A DNA stretch of 42,715 nt from a bacterium. GTDB taxonomy: Bacteria; Patescibacteriota; Minisyncoccia; UBA6257; WO2-44-18. The stretch is taken from assembly GCA_030689595.1 (NCBI GenBank), contig JAUYHP010000033.1:1-42715 (forward strand). Reading direction: 5' to 3'. Below are positions 1 to 8,696 of the stretch, piece by piece. Below the pieces are notes generated by a model. That model did not search any database and had not been told where the DNA came from. It saw only the letters and a program-made list of their open reading frames with translations. Position 1 is the first letter of the stretch, and every line of letters begins with the position of its first letter. A program made the position numbers and the translations under genes.

Positions 1-811
1 TATTGTTATAGATAACCTATCAACCGGCAAAAAAGAAAATCTTAATTCTAAGGCTGAATTTCATAATGTTGACATCAGGAATTTAGACGATATTCGCCCC
101 CTGTTCAAGGGAGTAGATGGAGTTTTTCATTTGGCGGCGCTACCATCGGTGCCTTTGTCCATAGAGAAGCCCGACCAAGCTCACGATATTAATGTAAACG
201 GCACTTTAAATGTTTTTCTAGCGGCCAAAGATAGCGGCATCAGGCGAGTGATATATTCTTCTTCTTGCAGTGTTTATGGCGACAATGCTTCTTTGCCTCA
301 GCGAGAGAGCGACCAAGCGGCTCCTAATACTCCCTATGCTCTGCACAAATATATCGGCGAGCAGTATGCGTCGCTTTTTTCACAGATATATAAACTACCA
401 ATAATTAGTCTGCGTTATTTTAATGTCTATGGGCGCAGGATGCCAGAAGCTGGACCTTATTCTGGCGTTATCAAAGTCTTTTCTAGACAGAAACAAGCTG
501 GCGAGTTGCTGACCATAACTGGCGATGGTGAGCAGAGTCGAGACTTTGTTTTTATAGATGACGTAGTTCGTGCCAACTTATTAGCGATGGTTAGTGATAA
601 GGTGGCTGGCGGAGACGTCATTAACATCGGGTCAGGTCAGAATTATACGATTAACAAATTGGCCGATTTGTTTGGTGGTGAAAAAAAATATATAGAGTCA
701 CGCGTGGAATCGCGCACTTCATTGGCTAATATTGGCAGGGCTGAGGAATTATTGGGCTGGGAGCCGAGTGCGCGAGTTGATGACGTCCTCAACCTTATTT
801 CGCCGAAGTAA
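1..811 (+). CDS. NAD-dependent epimerase/dehydratase (nucleotide-sugar SDR family), 5' end outside window
   Basis: The open frame runs in from the left edge (first full codon at base 2), so the N-terminal Rossmann glycine motif is not in view. Visible are IDNLSTG, typical of the end of the cofactor-binding strand region in UDP-glucose 4-epimerase-like proteins, VFHLAA (active-site side of the NAD fold), SSSCSVYGD with the catalytic Ser/Thr region, and the YxxxK pair in YALHK. RYFNVYGRRM and GDGEQSRDFVFIDDVV are classic for UDP-sugar 4-epimerases and dTDP-glucose dehydratases. The probable role is interconversion of a nucleotide sugar for surface polysaccharide, fitting the convergent sugar transferase. 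An ATG at 131 is internal to the fold and is not the start. The exact substrate cannot be told. Confidence 0.9.
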   Translation, partial: IVIDNLSTGKKENLNSKAEFHNVDIRNLDDIRPLFKGVDGVFHLAALPSVPLSIEKPDQAHDINVNGTLNVFLAAKDSGIRRVIYSSSCSVYGDNASLPQRESDQAAPNTPYALHKYIGEQYASLFSQIYKLPIISLRYFNVYGRRMPEAGPYSGVIKVFSRQKQAGELLTITGDGEQSRDFVFIDDVVRANLLAMVSDKVAGGDVINIGSGQNYTINKLADLFGGEKKYIESRVESRTSLANIGRAEELLGWEPSARVDDVLNLISPK

Positions 812-2129
812 ATAATAGCTTTAAAGTTTTGACCGCTATGAGAATATCGAGGATTATTGAACGGTTTTTGATATAAAAAATATCGTATTGTAATTTCTCG
901 TAAGAGTCTTGTACGGAAGCTCCATAGCGATAATTGATTTGGGCCCAACCAGTCATGCCCGGTCTGATGATATGGCGTAGATCATAATAGGGGATTTCGC
1001 GGCTTAGCCTCCCATTGAATTCAGGACGTTCTGGTCTAGGGCCTACCAGCGACAAGTCGCCTTTTAATATATTGATAATCTGAGGTAATTCATCAAGGTG
1101 GCTTTTGCGTAATATATTACCCAGGGGTATAACGCGCTTATCGTCTTTGTCGGCCCATTTGGGTCCATCTTTTTCGGCGTCTAGTCTCATAGTTCGGAAC
1201 TTATAGATAGTGAAAACTTGGTTGCTGCGTCCGGCCCGAGATTGCTTGAATATGGCTGGTCCTGGAGAAGCTAGTCTGATAAAAAGATATACCAATAAAC
1301 TAAGTGGTATAGTGGTTAAACCAAAAATCGTCGCGATAAAGATTTCAATCGGTCTTTTGAAGAATTCGTAAATACGATGTTGTTTGGCTAGATTTTCTAG
1401 AAACCAGACTTCCTCTAATTCAGCGAGTGGTATTTTGTGAAATATTCTTTCATAGATTTCAGACAAATCGGCCACTTCTATGCCCAGTGAAAGATTTTTA
1501 TATATGGCGCGGCCAGCTCTAGAATCTTTTTTGATATGAGCTGGGACTACAACGATATTTATTTTGTTAGCAATTATAATTTGAGCTAAGTGTTCAAATT
1601 CTTTATCTAACAATCCATCCTTCATCCAAAATTTTATTTCATAACCTAGTTGAGGATTTTGTTCAATGTGCGTGGCTACATCCTGGGCGGTTTTATTGTT
1701 GCCTATTAATAGTATGCGATTATATGGCGAACCAGCGCTGAGCAAATTATTGTAGCTAGTACGCCAGAAATAACTAAGTAAACCAAACACAACCATAAAT
1801 AGAAATAGATTAGTTTTCGGCTCGATCACGACACCCGGTACAAAATAAAACACCATAATGGCTAATAGAAAAGATACACTCAATACGCCACCCCACTGCT
1901 TCATAAAGGCTAAATTATTTTTCAAGTGGCGCAGATCATAGAGGCCACCGATATAAAAAATTGCTAGCCAGACTATGAATGTAACGGTGAATGGTAGCCA
2001 GTGAAAATTAACCACTTCGCTAGATAGTTTGCCGTATCTTAAGTAGAGGGTAATAATTAGAGCAATATAAGCGATTATTATATCGCCGATAATAAGCAGG
2101 ATTTGTTTGAGACGCGTTATAGAGTCCAT
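795..2129 (-). CDS. Polyprenyl-phosphate sugar-1-phosphate transferase (long form, membrane)
   Basis: The protein has 444 residues from the ATG at 2129. The N-terminal half holds about four to five membrane helices (first: IIGDIIIAYIALIITLYLRYG), then a soluble nucleotide-binding-like part (RILLIGNNKTAQDVA). The C-terminal catalytic bacterial sugar transferase domain has KFRTM, LRKSHLDELPQIINILKGDLSLVGPRPERPEF and PGMTGWAQINYRYG. The family transfers a sugar phosphate from a UDP-sugar to undecaprenyl phosphate, starting a surface glycan. A TTG in frame at 2165 would add 12 residues, but it is part of a TTGCCC -35 box with a TAGTAT -10 at 2137-2142, seven bases before the ATG, so a leaderless start at 2129 is preferred. 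The stop overlaps the convergent epimerase end by 17 bases. Confidence 0.9.
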   Translation of the reverse strand: MDSITRLKQILLIIGDIIIAYIALIITLYLRYGKLSSEVVNFHWLPFTVTFIVWLAIFYIGGLYDLRHLKNNLAFMKQWGGVLSVSFLLAIMVFYFVPGVVIEPKTNLFLFMVVFGLLSYFWRTSYNNLLSAGSPYNRILLIGNNKTAQDVATHIEQNPQLGYEIKFWMKDGLLDKEFEHLAQIIIANKINIVVVPAHIKKDSRAGRAIYKNLSLGIEVADLSEIYERIFHKIPLAELEEVWFLENLAKQHRIYEFFKRPIEIFIATIFGLTTIPLSLLVYLFIRLASPGPAIFKQSRAGRSNQVFTIYKFRTMRLDAEKDGPKWADKDDKRVIPLGNILRKSHLDELPQIINILKGDLSLVGPRPERPEFNGRLSREIPYYDLRHIIRPGMTGWAQINYRYGASVQDSYEKLQYDIFYIKNRSIILDILIAVKTLKLLFTSAK

Positions 2130-2136
2130 CTTTCGT

Positions 2137-2165
2137 ATACTATTATAAACTACCCCGGTGGGCAA
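2137..2165 (-). promoter_or_regulatory. Leaderless-type promoter of the long sugar transferase gene
   Basis: On the minus strand TTGCCC is followed by 17 bases and TAGTAT, and the ATG comes seven bases after the -10. There is no Shine-Dalgarno. A TATAAT at 2142-2147 overlaps and could be an alternative -10. Confidence 0.55.
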
Positions 2166-2221
2166 TTATGTTATACAATGAATTTATATCTTAAAGGTCT
2201 TCAATTACTAGCAATATATTT

Positions 2222-2458
2222 ATGAAAAACGTAACAATTTACAGTACGCCGACCTGCGTTTATTGCAAAATGGCTAAGGAATTTTTCAGTAAGAATAATG
2301 TCCAATATCAGGAGTTCGATGTAGCCCAAGATCAGAAAGCTAGAGAGGAGATGGTTGAGAAATCTCATCAGTTGGGCGTACCAGTTATAGATGTCGATGG
2401 CGAGATTTTTGTGGGTTTCAATCGTGCTGAGATCGCGAAGGCGTTGGATATAAAATAG
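2222..2458 (+). CDS. Glutaredoxin-like protein
   Basis: A 78-residue single-domain thioredoxin fold with the redox motif CVYC at residues 12-15, the cis-proline segment GVPVIDVDGE and the closing glycine region VGFNRAEI. The length is normal for NrdH/glutaredoxin-type proteins. It probably reduces disulfides using electrons from the thioredoxin reductase gene that starts two bases after its stop, as NrdH-type redoxins do. The two genes are almost certainly co-transcribed. Confidence 0.9.
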   Translation: MKNVTIYSTPTCVYCKMAKEFFSKNNVQYQEFDVAQDQKAREEMVEKSHQLGVPVIDVDGEIFVGFNRAEIAKALDIK

Positions 2459-2459
2459 T

Positions 2460-3377
2460 ATGTACGATTTAATTATTATTGGTGGTGGTCCGGCCGGCGT
2501 AGCTGCCGGCGTTTACGCCGCCAGAAAAAAAATAAAAGTAGCATTAATAGCTGATAGCTTTGGTGGCCAGTCATTGGTCTCGGCTGACGTGCGCAATTGG
2601 ATTGGCACTAAATCTGTCTCGGGATTGGATCTGGCCAACATGCTAGAAGGTCACCTTCGTGATCAAGAAGATATTGATATAATTTCCCCGACTTTAGTGG
2701 AGAAAATAACTAAAATTGATGTCGGCTTTAAACTTTTTACTAATGACAAAAAAGAGCTAGATACTAAAACTGTTTTAGTTACTACTGGTAGTCATCGCAG
2801 AAAACTTAAGGTCCCTGGTGAGTCCGAATTTGATGGCAAAGGCGTAGTTTATTGCTCCACTTGTGATGCGCCTATATTTAAAGATAAAACGGTGGCGGTA
2901 GTGGGTGGCGGCAATGCTGGTTTGGAGGCGGTTGTCGATGCGTTGCCTTATGCTAATAAAATATACCTCTTGGTACGCAGCGATAAATTGAAGGGCGATC
3001 CCATAACGCAGGATAAGATAAAAAATAATTCTAAAGTTGAGATAATTTTTCAGGCCGAAGTGTCAGAAATCTTAGGAGATAATTTTGTGACCGGCCTAAA
3101 ATATCAGGACACAGCCACTGATCAGGCAAAAGATTTGAAGCTGGAGGGCGTATTTGTGGAAATAGGCGCGGTTCCTAATGCCGACTTCACTAAAGATTTA
3201 GTTAATCTTAGTGATTATGGCGAAATTTTGGTTGATCATAAAACCCAAAGATCATCTCAACTTGGCATTTGGGCTGCTGGCGATGTTAGCGATGTAATTT
3301 ATAAACAAAACAATATTTCGGCTGGCGATGCTATCAAGGCGGTTTTAAACATCTACGATTATTTGAACAAGCTTTAG
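2460..3377 (+). CDS. trxB: Thioredoxin reductase (FAD/NAD(P)H flavoprotein)
   Basis: 305 residues, the usual length. The N-terminal FAD-binding motif is IIGGGPAGVAAGVYAARK. The redox-active CxxC is CSTC (around residue 136) directly before DAPIF and the second dinucleotide fold VAVVGGGNAGLEAV. The C-terminal FAD motif is GIWAAGDVSD. It transfers electrons from NAD(P)H to a redoxin in the cytoplasm; the partner is most likely the glutaredoxin encoded two bases upstream. The canonical CATC is here CSTC, which is within family variation. Confidence 0.93.
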   Translation: MYDLIIIGGGPAGVAAGVYAARKKIKVALIADSFGGQSLVSADVRNWIGTKSVSGLDLANMLEGHLRDQEDIDIISPTLVEKITKIDVGFKLFTNDKKELDTKTVLVTTGSHRRKLKVPGESEFDGKGVVYCSTCDAPIFKDKTVAVVGGGNAGLEAVVDALPYANKIYLLVRSDKLKGDPITQDKIKNNSKVEIIFQAEVSEILGDNFVTGLKYQDTATDQAKDLKLEGVFVEIGAVPNADFTKDLVNLSDYGEILVDHKTQRSSQLGIWAAGDVSDVIYKQNNISAGDAIKAVLNIYDYLNKL

Positions 3378-3400
3378 AATCTAGTGTTATTGGGTGGACG

Positions 3401-3428
3401 TTGACGGCCTCTATGCTTTTGATAAAAT
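3401..3428 (+). promoter_or_regulatory. Leaderless promoter of the lamin-tail operon
   Basis: TTGACG, 16 bases, TAAAAT, then nine bases to the ATG at 3438. No ribosome binding site precedes the start, so the transcript probably begins at or next to the start codon. Confidence 0.6.
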
Positions 3429-3437
3429 GGCAATGTC

Positions 3438-4964
3438 ATGAATAAGCCGTTTTTTTTGTTGTTAGCCGGGGCGATTATGGTAGCCATGGTGGTTGTGGTT
3501 GGCATTATCGATTCTGGTGATGATCTTGTTTTGGATAAAACCGATGAGGTGGGCGTTGAGGTTGTCGAAATTAAAAAAGAACAACTGACAGCCAATTTAG
3601 TGGATGAAGCCGACGTGCTTTTTGATGATGATTTTGAATTATTGACCGAGATATCTTTAGATGGCGAAAGCATATTAAATGATGACTCTGTTCAAGATTT
3701 ATTGGACGAGTTAGCTGATGACTCTTTGGCAGGCTTTGAGCTATTCGATACAGTACCAATCAATTGCGCTTATGATACAGGTCAACAGCCTAAGCATCTG
3801 GGCGTAATTATAAATGAGGTGGCTTGGGCTGGGACGATTCGCGATGCTAATGATGAATGGATTGAATTGAAAAATATAACTTCTGATGAGCTGGATATAA
3901 CTGATTGGCAGATAATCGATGCTCGTGAACAAATTAAGGCTGTGCTATCAGGATATATTTTGCCTGGCGGTTTTTATGTCCTGGAAAGGACCGATGACGA
4001 TGCCGTATCTGATATAGTAGCAGATCAGATTTATGTAGGAGCCCTGGGGAATACTAACGAAGGCCTGCGTTTTTTTGATCAAGGTTGTAATTTGATCGAC
4101 GAGGTGGCAGCCGCTCCTAACTGGCCGGCCGGCAGTAATGCCGATCGTAGATCTATGGAGCGATTACCGGATCTAACTTGGCATACCTATGTTAGCGATG
4201 ACTGGGCTAATGTCATGGGTACGCCCGGCAAGGACAATAGTGAGCCCAGGGACAATGTAGTTGATCTTGAGCCCGAACCAGAGATCGAACCAGAGATCGA
4301 ACCAGAATCAGAGCCGGAGGTTCCTGACGAAAGCGTAGCAAATGAGCCAGAGTCGGAACCGTCTGATGTTGGCGATAGCGTTGTTGGCAATGTTAATCAT
4401 GTGGTCGTTAGTGAGTTACAAGTTGCTGGCGTAGATGCTGGTGATGAATTTATCGAATTATATAATCCAACCGCGGTCAGTGTAGATTTAAGTGGTTGGT
4501 CTATTCAATATTTGAGCGGTAGCGCCGATTCAGTGGATAGTGTCGTGAAGAAAAATTTTGTAGCTGATAATGCCATGGTTCCCAGAGGTTTTTTCCTCAT
4601 AGCTCGTGATAAAAACTCTAGTGACGCCGATGGCTATGATGGAGTAGTGGCGCCGGATATGGCTCATCGCAGCTTTAGCATGTCTGGCGCGTCAGCTGGG
4701 GCAAAGATATTTTTAGTTAATGATCAAAATAAAATTGATAGCTTTACCGATAGTAATATAGTGGATCTTTTGGATTATGCCCTTGGTGTGCCAGCGGCCG
4801 GTCAGAGTTTGGAGCGCAGGGCTTTCGACGGCAACAATTGTGTCTCAGCTCAAGGCGCTGGTGAAGCATTGGGCAATGGTTGTGATTCTGATGGAGATAG
4901 TGATTTTGAGGTGCGTGCCATGGCAGACCCACAGAATAGTCAGAGCTCAAACGAGCCAAACTGA
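3438..4964 (+). CDS. Membrane-anchored protein with two lamin-tail (LTD) domains
   Basis: 508 residues. One hydrophobic N-terminal segment (FFLLLAGAIMVAMVVVVGII, residues 4-23) acts as a signal or anchor. A very acidic stretch follows, then the first LTD-like domain (INEVAWAGTIRDANDEWIEL, about residues 119-230), a Glu/Pro linker with repeated EPEIE units (about residues 275-315), and a second LTD (VVSELQVAGVDAGDEFIELY, about 320-440). LTDs are immunoglobulin-like beta domains found in secreted bacterial proteins; their role there is not settled. The protein is probably extracytoplasmic. It is the first gene of an overlapping operon whose next start codon shares one base with its stop. Confidence 0.8.
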   Translation: MNKPFFLLLAGAIMVAMVVVVGIIDSGDDLVLDKTDEVGVEVVEIKKEQLTANLVDEADVLFDDDFELLTEISLDGESILNDDSVQDLLDELADDSLAGFELFDTVPINCAYDTGQQPKHLGVIINEVAWAGTIRDANDEWIELKNITSDELDITDWQIIDAREQIKAVLSGYILPGGFYVLERTDDDAVSDIVADQIYVGALGNTNEGLRFFDQGCNLIDEVAAAPNWPAGSNADRRSMERLPDLTWHTYVSDDWANVMGTPGKDNSEPRDNVVDLEPEPEIEPEIEPESEPEVPDESVANEPESEPSDVGDSVVGNVNHVVVSELQVAGVDAGDEFIELYNPTAVSVDLSGWSIQYLSGSADSVDSVVKKNFVADNAMVPRGFFLIARDKNSSDADGYDGVVAPDMAHRSFSMSGASAGAKIFLVNDQNKIDSFTDSNIVDLLDYALGVPAAGQSLERRAFDGNNCVSAQGAGEALGNGCDSDGDSDFEVRAMADPQNSQSSNEPN

Positions 4965-5443
4965 TGGAGATAGTTGTAGCGCTACATAACATCAGGAGCT
5001 TGCACAATGTCGGATCGATATTCAGAACGGCCGATGCGGCAGGTGTTTTAAAAATTTATTTATCTGGCATAACCCCATCGCCATTAGATCGTTTTGGCAA
5101 GGTTCGTCAGCAAATAGCTAAAGTCTCGTTGAGTGCTGAAGAATATGTGCCCTGGGAGAAATCAGCTACCACTGGGAACTTGATTTATCGTCTAAAAGAT
5201 AAAGGTTATAAGATTTTCGCCATCGAACAATCTAAAAAATCGGTTCCATATTATTCTATAAATTCTAAGTCACGCGCCTTAAAAAAAGTTGTCTTAGTTT
5301 TGGGGAGTGAGATTGAGGGTCTACCCAAAACCATCTTGCAAAAATGTGATAAAATTCTAGAGATACCCATGTATGGTCACAAAGAATCATTAAATGTTGC
5401 AGTAGCGTTTGGCATAGTGGCATTTTCTTTGGCACATGATTAA
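4964..5443 (+). CDS. SpoU/TrmH-family RNA 2'-O-methyltransferase
   Basis: 159 residues, corresponding to a bare SPOUT catalytic domain. Motif 1 is NIRSLHNVGSIFRTADAAG. The knotted SAM-binding motifs are VLVLGSEIEGL and IPMYGHKESLNVAVAFGI. Family members methylate ribose in tRNA or rRNA. No extra RNA-binding domain is visible, as in TrmL-like short members, so the target base cannot be assigned. The ATG overlaps the upstream stop by one base, and the next gene starts eight bases before this one ends. Confidence 0.9.
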   Translation: MEIVVALHNIRSLHNVGSIFRTADAAGVLKIYLSGITPSPLDRFGKVRQQIAKVSLSAEEYVPWEKSATTGNLIYRLKDKGYKIFAIEQSKKSVPYYSINSKSRALKKVVLVLGSEIEGLPKTILQKCDKILEIPMYGHKESLNVAVAFGIVAFSLAHD

Positions 5444-5897
5444 GCGAGCTTTATTGATAGCGGTAGTCTTTGCAGTCTTTTTAGTGGTGGCCATAATTTG
5501 GAATGTAAGCACACAAACTGACACGGTTTTTCTAGAGAGTCGCGAACTAACCATCGCTGGTAACAATTTTAAAGTAGAAATCGTGGACACCGTCACGTCG
5601 CGGGCTAGGGGTTTGTCGGGCCGGCAAAAACTAGCCGAAGATGAGGGCATGCTTTTTGTATTTGAAAAGCCGGCTGTATTGTCTTTCTGGATGAAAGACA
5701 TGAAGCTTCCCTTGGATATAATCTGGATCTTAAATAATAAGGTGATCGGTTTAGTCGAGAATGCTCCGATTGATGATGGGTCAGAGCTAGCGATTTATAT
5801 GTCTCCCATGCCAGTGGATAGAGTTTTAGAAATAAATGCTGGCCTAGTATCGCAATTAGACATCAAAATAGGAGATTTAGTTGAGTATAATCCATGA
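5436..5897 (+). CDS. DUF192 family exported protein
   Basis: 153 residues: an N-terminal hydrophobic anchor (ALLIAVVFAVFLVVAIIW), then a DUF192 domain recognised by VTSRARGLSGRQKLAEDEGMLFVF and SFWMKDMKLPLDIIWI, with a conserved C-terminal ending VLEINAG. The biochemical role of the family is unknown. It probably sits outside the membrane. It overlaps both neighbours (eight bases upstream, four downstream), so it is translationally coupled in the operon. Confidence 0.85.
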   Translation: MIKRALLIAVVFAVFLVVAIIWNVSTQTDTVFLESRELTIAGNNFKVEIVDTVTSRARGLSGRQKLAEDEGMLFVFEKPAVLSFWMKDMKLPLDIIWILNNKVIGLVENAPIDDGSELAIYMSPMPVDRVLEINAGLVSQLDIKIGDLVEYNP

Positions 5898-7090
5898 AGC
5901 GCATATTAGGTTTAGCGCCCAATGTATTTTTTCTTGGCTTAGTCAGCCTACTTAATGATTTTTCTTCAGAGATGATTTACGCTGTGATGCCAGCATTTTT
6001 AACGGTTGTTTTGGGTGCGCCGCCAGTTTTTGTAGGTTTTATGGAGGGGTTGGCTGATGCTATGGCCAGTTTTCTTAAGATTTTTGCTGGTTGGTTTTCG
6101 GATCGTATCGGTAAACGAAAGATAATTGCCATATCTGGCTATTCACTATCGGTGGCCACGCGCTTGTTTTTGGCTCTAGTGGCCAATTTTTGGCAGGTAT
6201 TCGTCTTGCGCGTTATCGATAGGGTGGGTAAGGGCTTCAGAGATTCGCCGCGTGACGCTCTGATTGCCGAGTCAGTAGAGCGAAAGGAGTTGGGTAAATC
6301 TTTTGGTTATCATAGGGCGATGGACAGCATTGGGGCAGTTTTGGGTCCATTGGCTGGCATAGTTTTGTTGGCTACATTTTTGGATGATAATTATCGATCG
6401 TTATTTTTGGTTGGCTTTGTGGCCGGGTTGCTAGCGGTCGCAACCTTCGTTTTTGTAAAAGACACCCCCCAAAAGATTATCCGAACCGATAAGGCAAATA
6501 TTAAAGACATTTTTTCTCTTGGGCAATTTAGTGGAGCATTTAAAAAATATATTTTAGCTATTTTTATCTTTGGATTAGGCGTGATGCCAACCTCCTTAAT
6601 GACTCTTAAATCGCAGGGGACTGATTTTGGTAATTTGGGTATACCGGCGCTTTATCTGCTTTCTAGTATTTCATTTATTTTATTTGCCATACCTCTGGGT
6701 AGATTATCTGACAAAATTGGCGAAAAGAAGGTTCTTATATTTGGGTTCGTTATCGCTATAGTGTCTTATATAATTTTGGCTATTTTTAATAGCATATTTA
6801 GCTTGGTGGCTGGCTTTATAATATTCGGCTTATATCTAGCGATGACCGATGGCATTAGCCGGGCTTTGGCCAGCAAGCTAGTTAGGTCAGATCAGCTAGC
6901 CACTGGACAGGGCTTTCTTAATGCGGCTATCGGCATATCTTCATTGTTGGCCGGTGTAATCGGTGGTGGCATTTGGACGATTTTTAACTCAACAGCGGCA
7001 TTTGTCTATGGGCTGGTATTAATGATTATCGGTTTGGCTGTGTTTATCTATTTAAATGGCAGCGAAAAGGAGTTAGAATTAATAGAGTAA
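5894..7090 (+). CDS. Major facilitator superfamily transporter
   Basis: 398 residues and about twelve hydrophobic helices. The loop 2-3 signature is GWFSDRIGKRK and its pseudo-repeat is GRLSDKIGEKK. RVIDRVGKGFRDSPRDALIAES and FGYHRAMDSIGAVLGPLAG are typical of a widespread MFS subgroup with uncharacterised substrates. It ends the operon that begins at 3438; its ATG overlaps the preceding TGA by four bases. The substrate cannot be read from the sequence. Confidence 0.9.
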   Translation: MKRILGLAPNVFFLGLVSLLNDFSSEMIYAVMPAFLTVVLGAPPVFVGFMEGLADAMASFLKIFAGWFSDRIGKRKIIAISGYSLSVATRLFLALVANFWQVFVLRVIDRVGKGFRDSPRDALIAESVERKELGKSFGYHRAMDSIGAVLGPLAGIVLLATFLDDNYRSLFLVGFVAGLLAVATFVFVKDTPQKIIRTDKANIKDIFSLGQFSGAFKKYILAIFIFGLGVMPTSLMTLKSQGTDFGNLGIPALYLLSSISFILFAIPLGRLSDKIGEKKVLIFGFVIAIVSYIILAIFNSIFSLVAGFIIFGLYLAMTDGISRALASKLVRSDQLATGQGFLNAAIGISSLLAGVIGGGIWTIFNSTAAFVYGLVLMIIGLAVFIYLNGSEKELELIE

Positions 7091-7120
7091 TATTATTAAT
7101 CGAATAATTATTGAATAAAT

Positions 7121-8137
7121 ATGGCACGTATAGCAATTAATGGCTTTGGCAGAATCGGGCGTCTATTTTTTAGACAAGCTTTTGGCAATAAAGATTTAGA
7201 AATTATCGCCATTAACGATTTGGGCGATATTGATAATTTGGCCTACCTTTTGAAATATGATTCGGTCTATCGATCCTATGACAAAGAAGTGACTGTCAGT
7301 GGCAGTAAGCTAGTGGTTGGTGGCCAAGAAATTTTGGTAGTACAAGAAAAGGACCCAACCAAATTGCCCTGGAAAGATTTGAATGTTGATGTAGTGGTAG
7401 AATCTACCGGAGTCTTTGAGTCATTCGAAAAATCAGAGGCTCATTTGAAGGCTGGCGCCAAAAAGGTGGTCATTAGCGCTCCGGCCAAAGATGATGAGCG
7501 TGATGATGCTAAGACAGTGTTGATGGGCATTAACGAAGAGCAATTCAAAGTATGCAAAATTACTTCCAACGGTTCCTGCACTACTAATGCCACCCATCCA
7601 GTGGCGGCTATAATGTCCGAAAGCTTGGGTGTTGTTAAGGGTATTTTAAGCACTGTTCATGGCTATACAGCCACGCAGAATTTGACCGATGGACCGACAA
7701 AGGGTAAAGACTTCAGACGTGGCCGAGCCGCAGCTCAAAATATTGTGCCTTCGACTACTGGCGCGGCTATTTCAGTCGCTCGTGCTTTGCCAGAGTTGTC
7801 GGGTAAATTTGATGGCATGGCTTTTAGGGTGCCGGTGATTACTGGTTCGGTAGGTGACTTCACTTTCTTAGCTAAGCGAAAAACAACGGTAGAGGAGGTG
7901 AATGATATTTTGCGCACAGCCGCCAAAGATGATCGTTGGAAGAATATCGTTAAGATTGTAGAAGATCCAATTGTCTCGGCTGATGTCATTGGTGAGCCAT
8001 ACGGCGCATTAGTAGATTTAACTTATACCAAAGTGGTGGATGGTGATTTAGTTAAGGTGCTTTCTTGGTATGATAACGAAATGGGCTATGTCTCGACTCT
8101 AATTCAACACGTTAGCAAGGCTGCCGAAAGTTTATGA
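7121..8137 (+). CDS. gap: Glyceraldehyde-3-phosphate dehydrogenase
   Basis: 338 residues, normal length. NAD-binding N terminus ARIAINGFGRIGRLFFR; catalytic Cys in SNGSCTTNATHPV; catalytic His region STVHGYTATQNL; the phosphate-site and S-loop part RRGRAAAQNIVPSTTGAA; and the C-terminal SWYDNEMGY. It oxidises glyceraldehyde 3-phosphate to 1,3-bisphosphoglycerate in glycolysis. The stop overlaps the rpiB start by four bases (ATGA), so the two are coupled and open a block of glycolytic and pentose phosphate genes. Confidence 0.97.
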   Translation: MARIAINGFGRIGRLFFRQAFGNKDLEIIAINDLGDIDNLAYLLKYDSVYRSYDKEVTVSGSKLVVGGQEILVVQEKDPTKLPWKDLNVDVVVESTGVFESFEKSEAHLKAGAKKVVISAPAKDDERDDAKTVLMGINEEQFKVCKITSNGSCTTNATHPVAAIMSESLGVVKGILSTVHGYTATQNLTDGPTKGKDFRRGRAAAQNIVPSTTGAAISVARALPELSGKFDGMAFRVPVITGSVGDFTFLAKRKTTVEEVNDILRTAAKDDRWKNIVKIVEDPIVSADVIGEPYGALVDLTYTKVVDGDLVKVLSWYDNEMGYVSTLIQHVSKAAESL

Positions 8138-8619
8138 AAGTCTATTTAGCTGCAGATCATGCCGGCTTTGAGTTAAAAGAAAAAATTAAAGTTTGGCTGG
8201 TGCAGAATAATTATGAAGTGGAAGATTTTGGCGCTTTGGCTTTTGATCCACAAGATGACTATCCCGATTATATTAAGCTGGCGGCCGAAGCTGTAGCCAA
8301 AGATCAAGAAAATAATCCCGCCATTGTGATTGGTGGGTCTGGCCAAGGCGAGGGCATGGTAGCTAATCGTTATAATGGTGTGCGAGCTATTGTTTATTAT
8401 GGTCCGCGTTCGGCAGTCGCCGCTGTGAATGTCGCCGGTAAGCAGAGTGTCGATCCGTTAGAGATAATCCGGCTTTCTCGGGAGCACAACCATGCTAATG
8501 TCTTGGCTATTGGCGCTCGTTTTGTTCGGGCCGATGAAGCCTTGGCCGCTATCAAGTTATGGCTAGAAACGCCGTTTAATATCGAGGAGAGGCACCAGCG
8601 TCGAATTGACAAATTTTAA
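8134..8619 (+). CDS. rpiB: Ribose-5-phosphate isomerase B
   Basis: 161 residues of the RpiB/LacA family. Diagnostic segments are YLAADHAGFELKEK, DDYPDY, VIGGSGQGEGMVANRYNGVRA (the catalytic Cys of classic RpiB is replaced by Ser in GGSGQG, as in many members) and SREHNHANVLAIGARF. It interconverts ribulose 5-phosphate and ribose 5-phosphate. With Rpe and the transketolase halves downstream it supports a non-oxidative pentose phosphate route. It overlaps gap by four bases. Confidence 0.95.
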   Translation: MKVYLAADHAGFELKEKIKVWLVQNNYEVEDFGALAFDPQDDYPDYIKLAAEAVAKDQENNPAIVIGGSGQGEGMVANRYNGVRAIVYYGPRSAVAAVNVAGKQSVDPLEIIRLSREHNHANVLAIGARFVRADEALAAIKLWLETPFNIEERHQRRIDKF

Positions 8620-8636
8620 TAGATCGCTGATATTAT
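8606..8636 (+). promoter_or_regulatory. Promoter inside the 3' end of rpiB
   Basis: TTGACA at 8606-8611 followed by TATTAT at 8631-8636 (19-base spacer) or GATATT at 17. It would drive the small frameshifted gene at 8697 and places the hairpin at 8650-8670 in its 5' UTR. Confidence 0.4.
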
Positions 8637-8649
8637 TCCCAGAACCTTC

Positions 8650-8670
8650 ACAGCTTAACCGCTGTTTTTT
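8650..8670 (+). terminator. Short hairpin with T6 tail after rpiB
   Basis: A five-base-pair stem (ACAGC/GCTGT) followed by six T. It can end the gap-rpiB transcript. If the promoter at 8606 is used, it acts as a leader attenuator for the next gene. Confidence 0.55.
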
Positions 8671-8696
8671 ATTACTTCTTCATCAAGGAGGCACAT

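Noticed and set aside
4187..4390. A minus-strand Ser/Gly-rich reading frame
   Set aside because: It is the complement of the Glu/Pro repeat linker of the lamin-tail protein.
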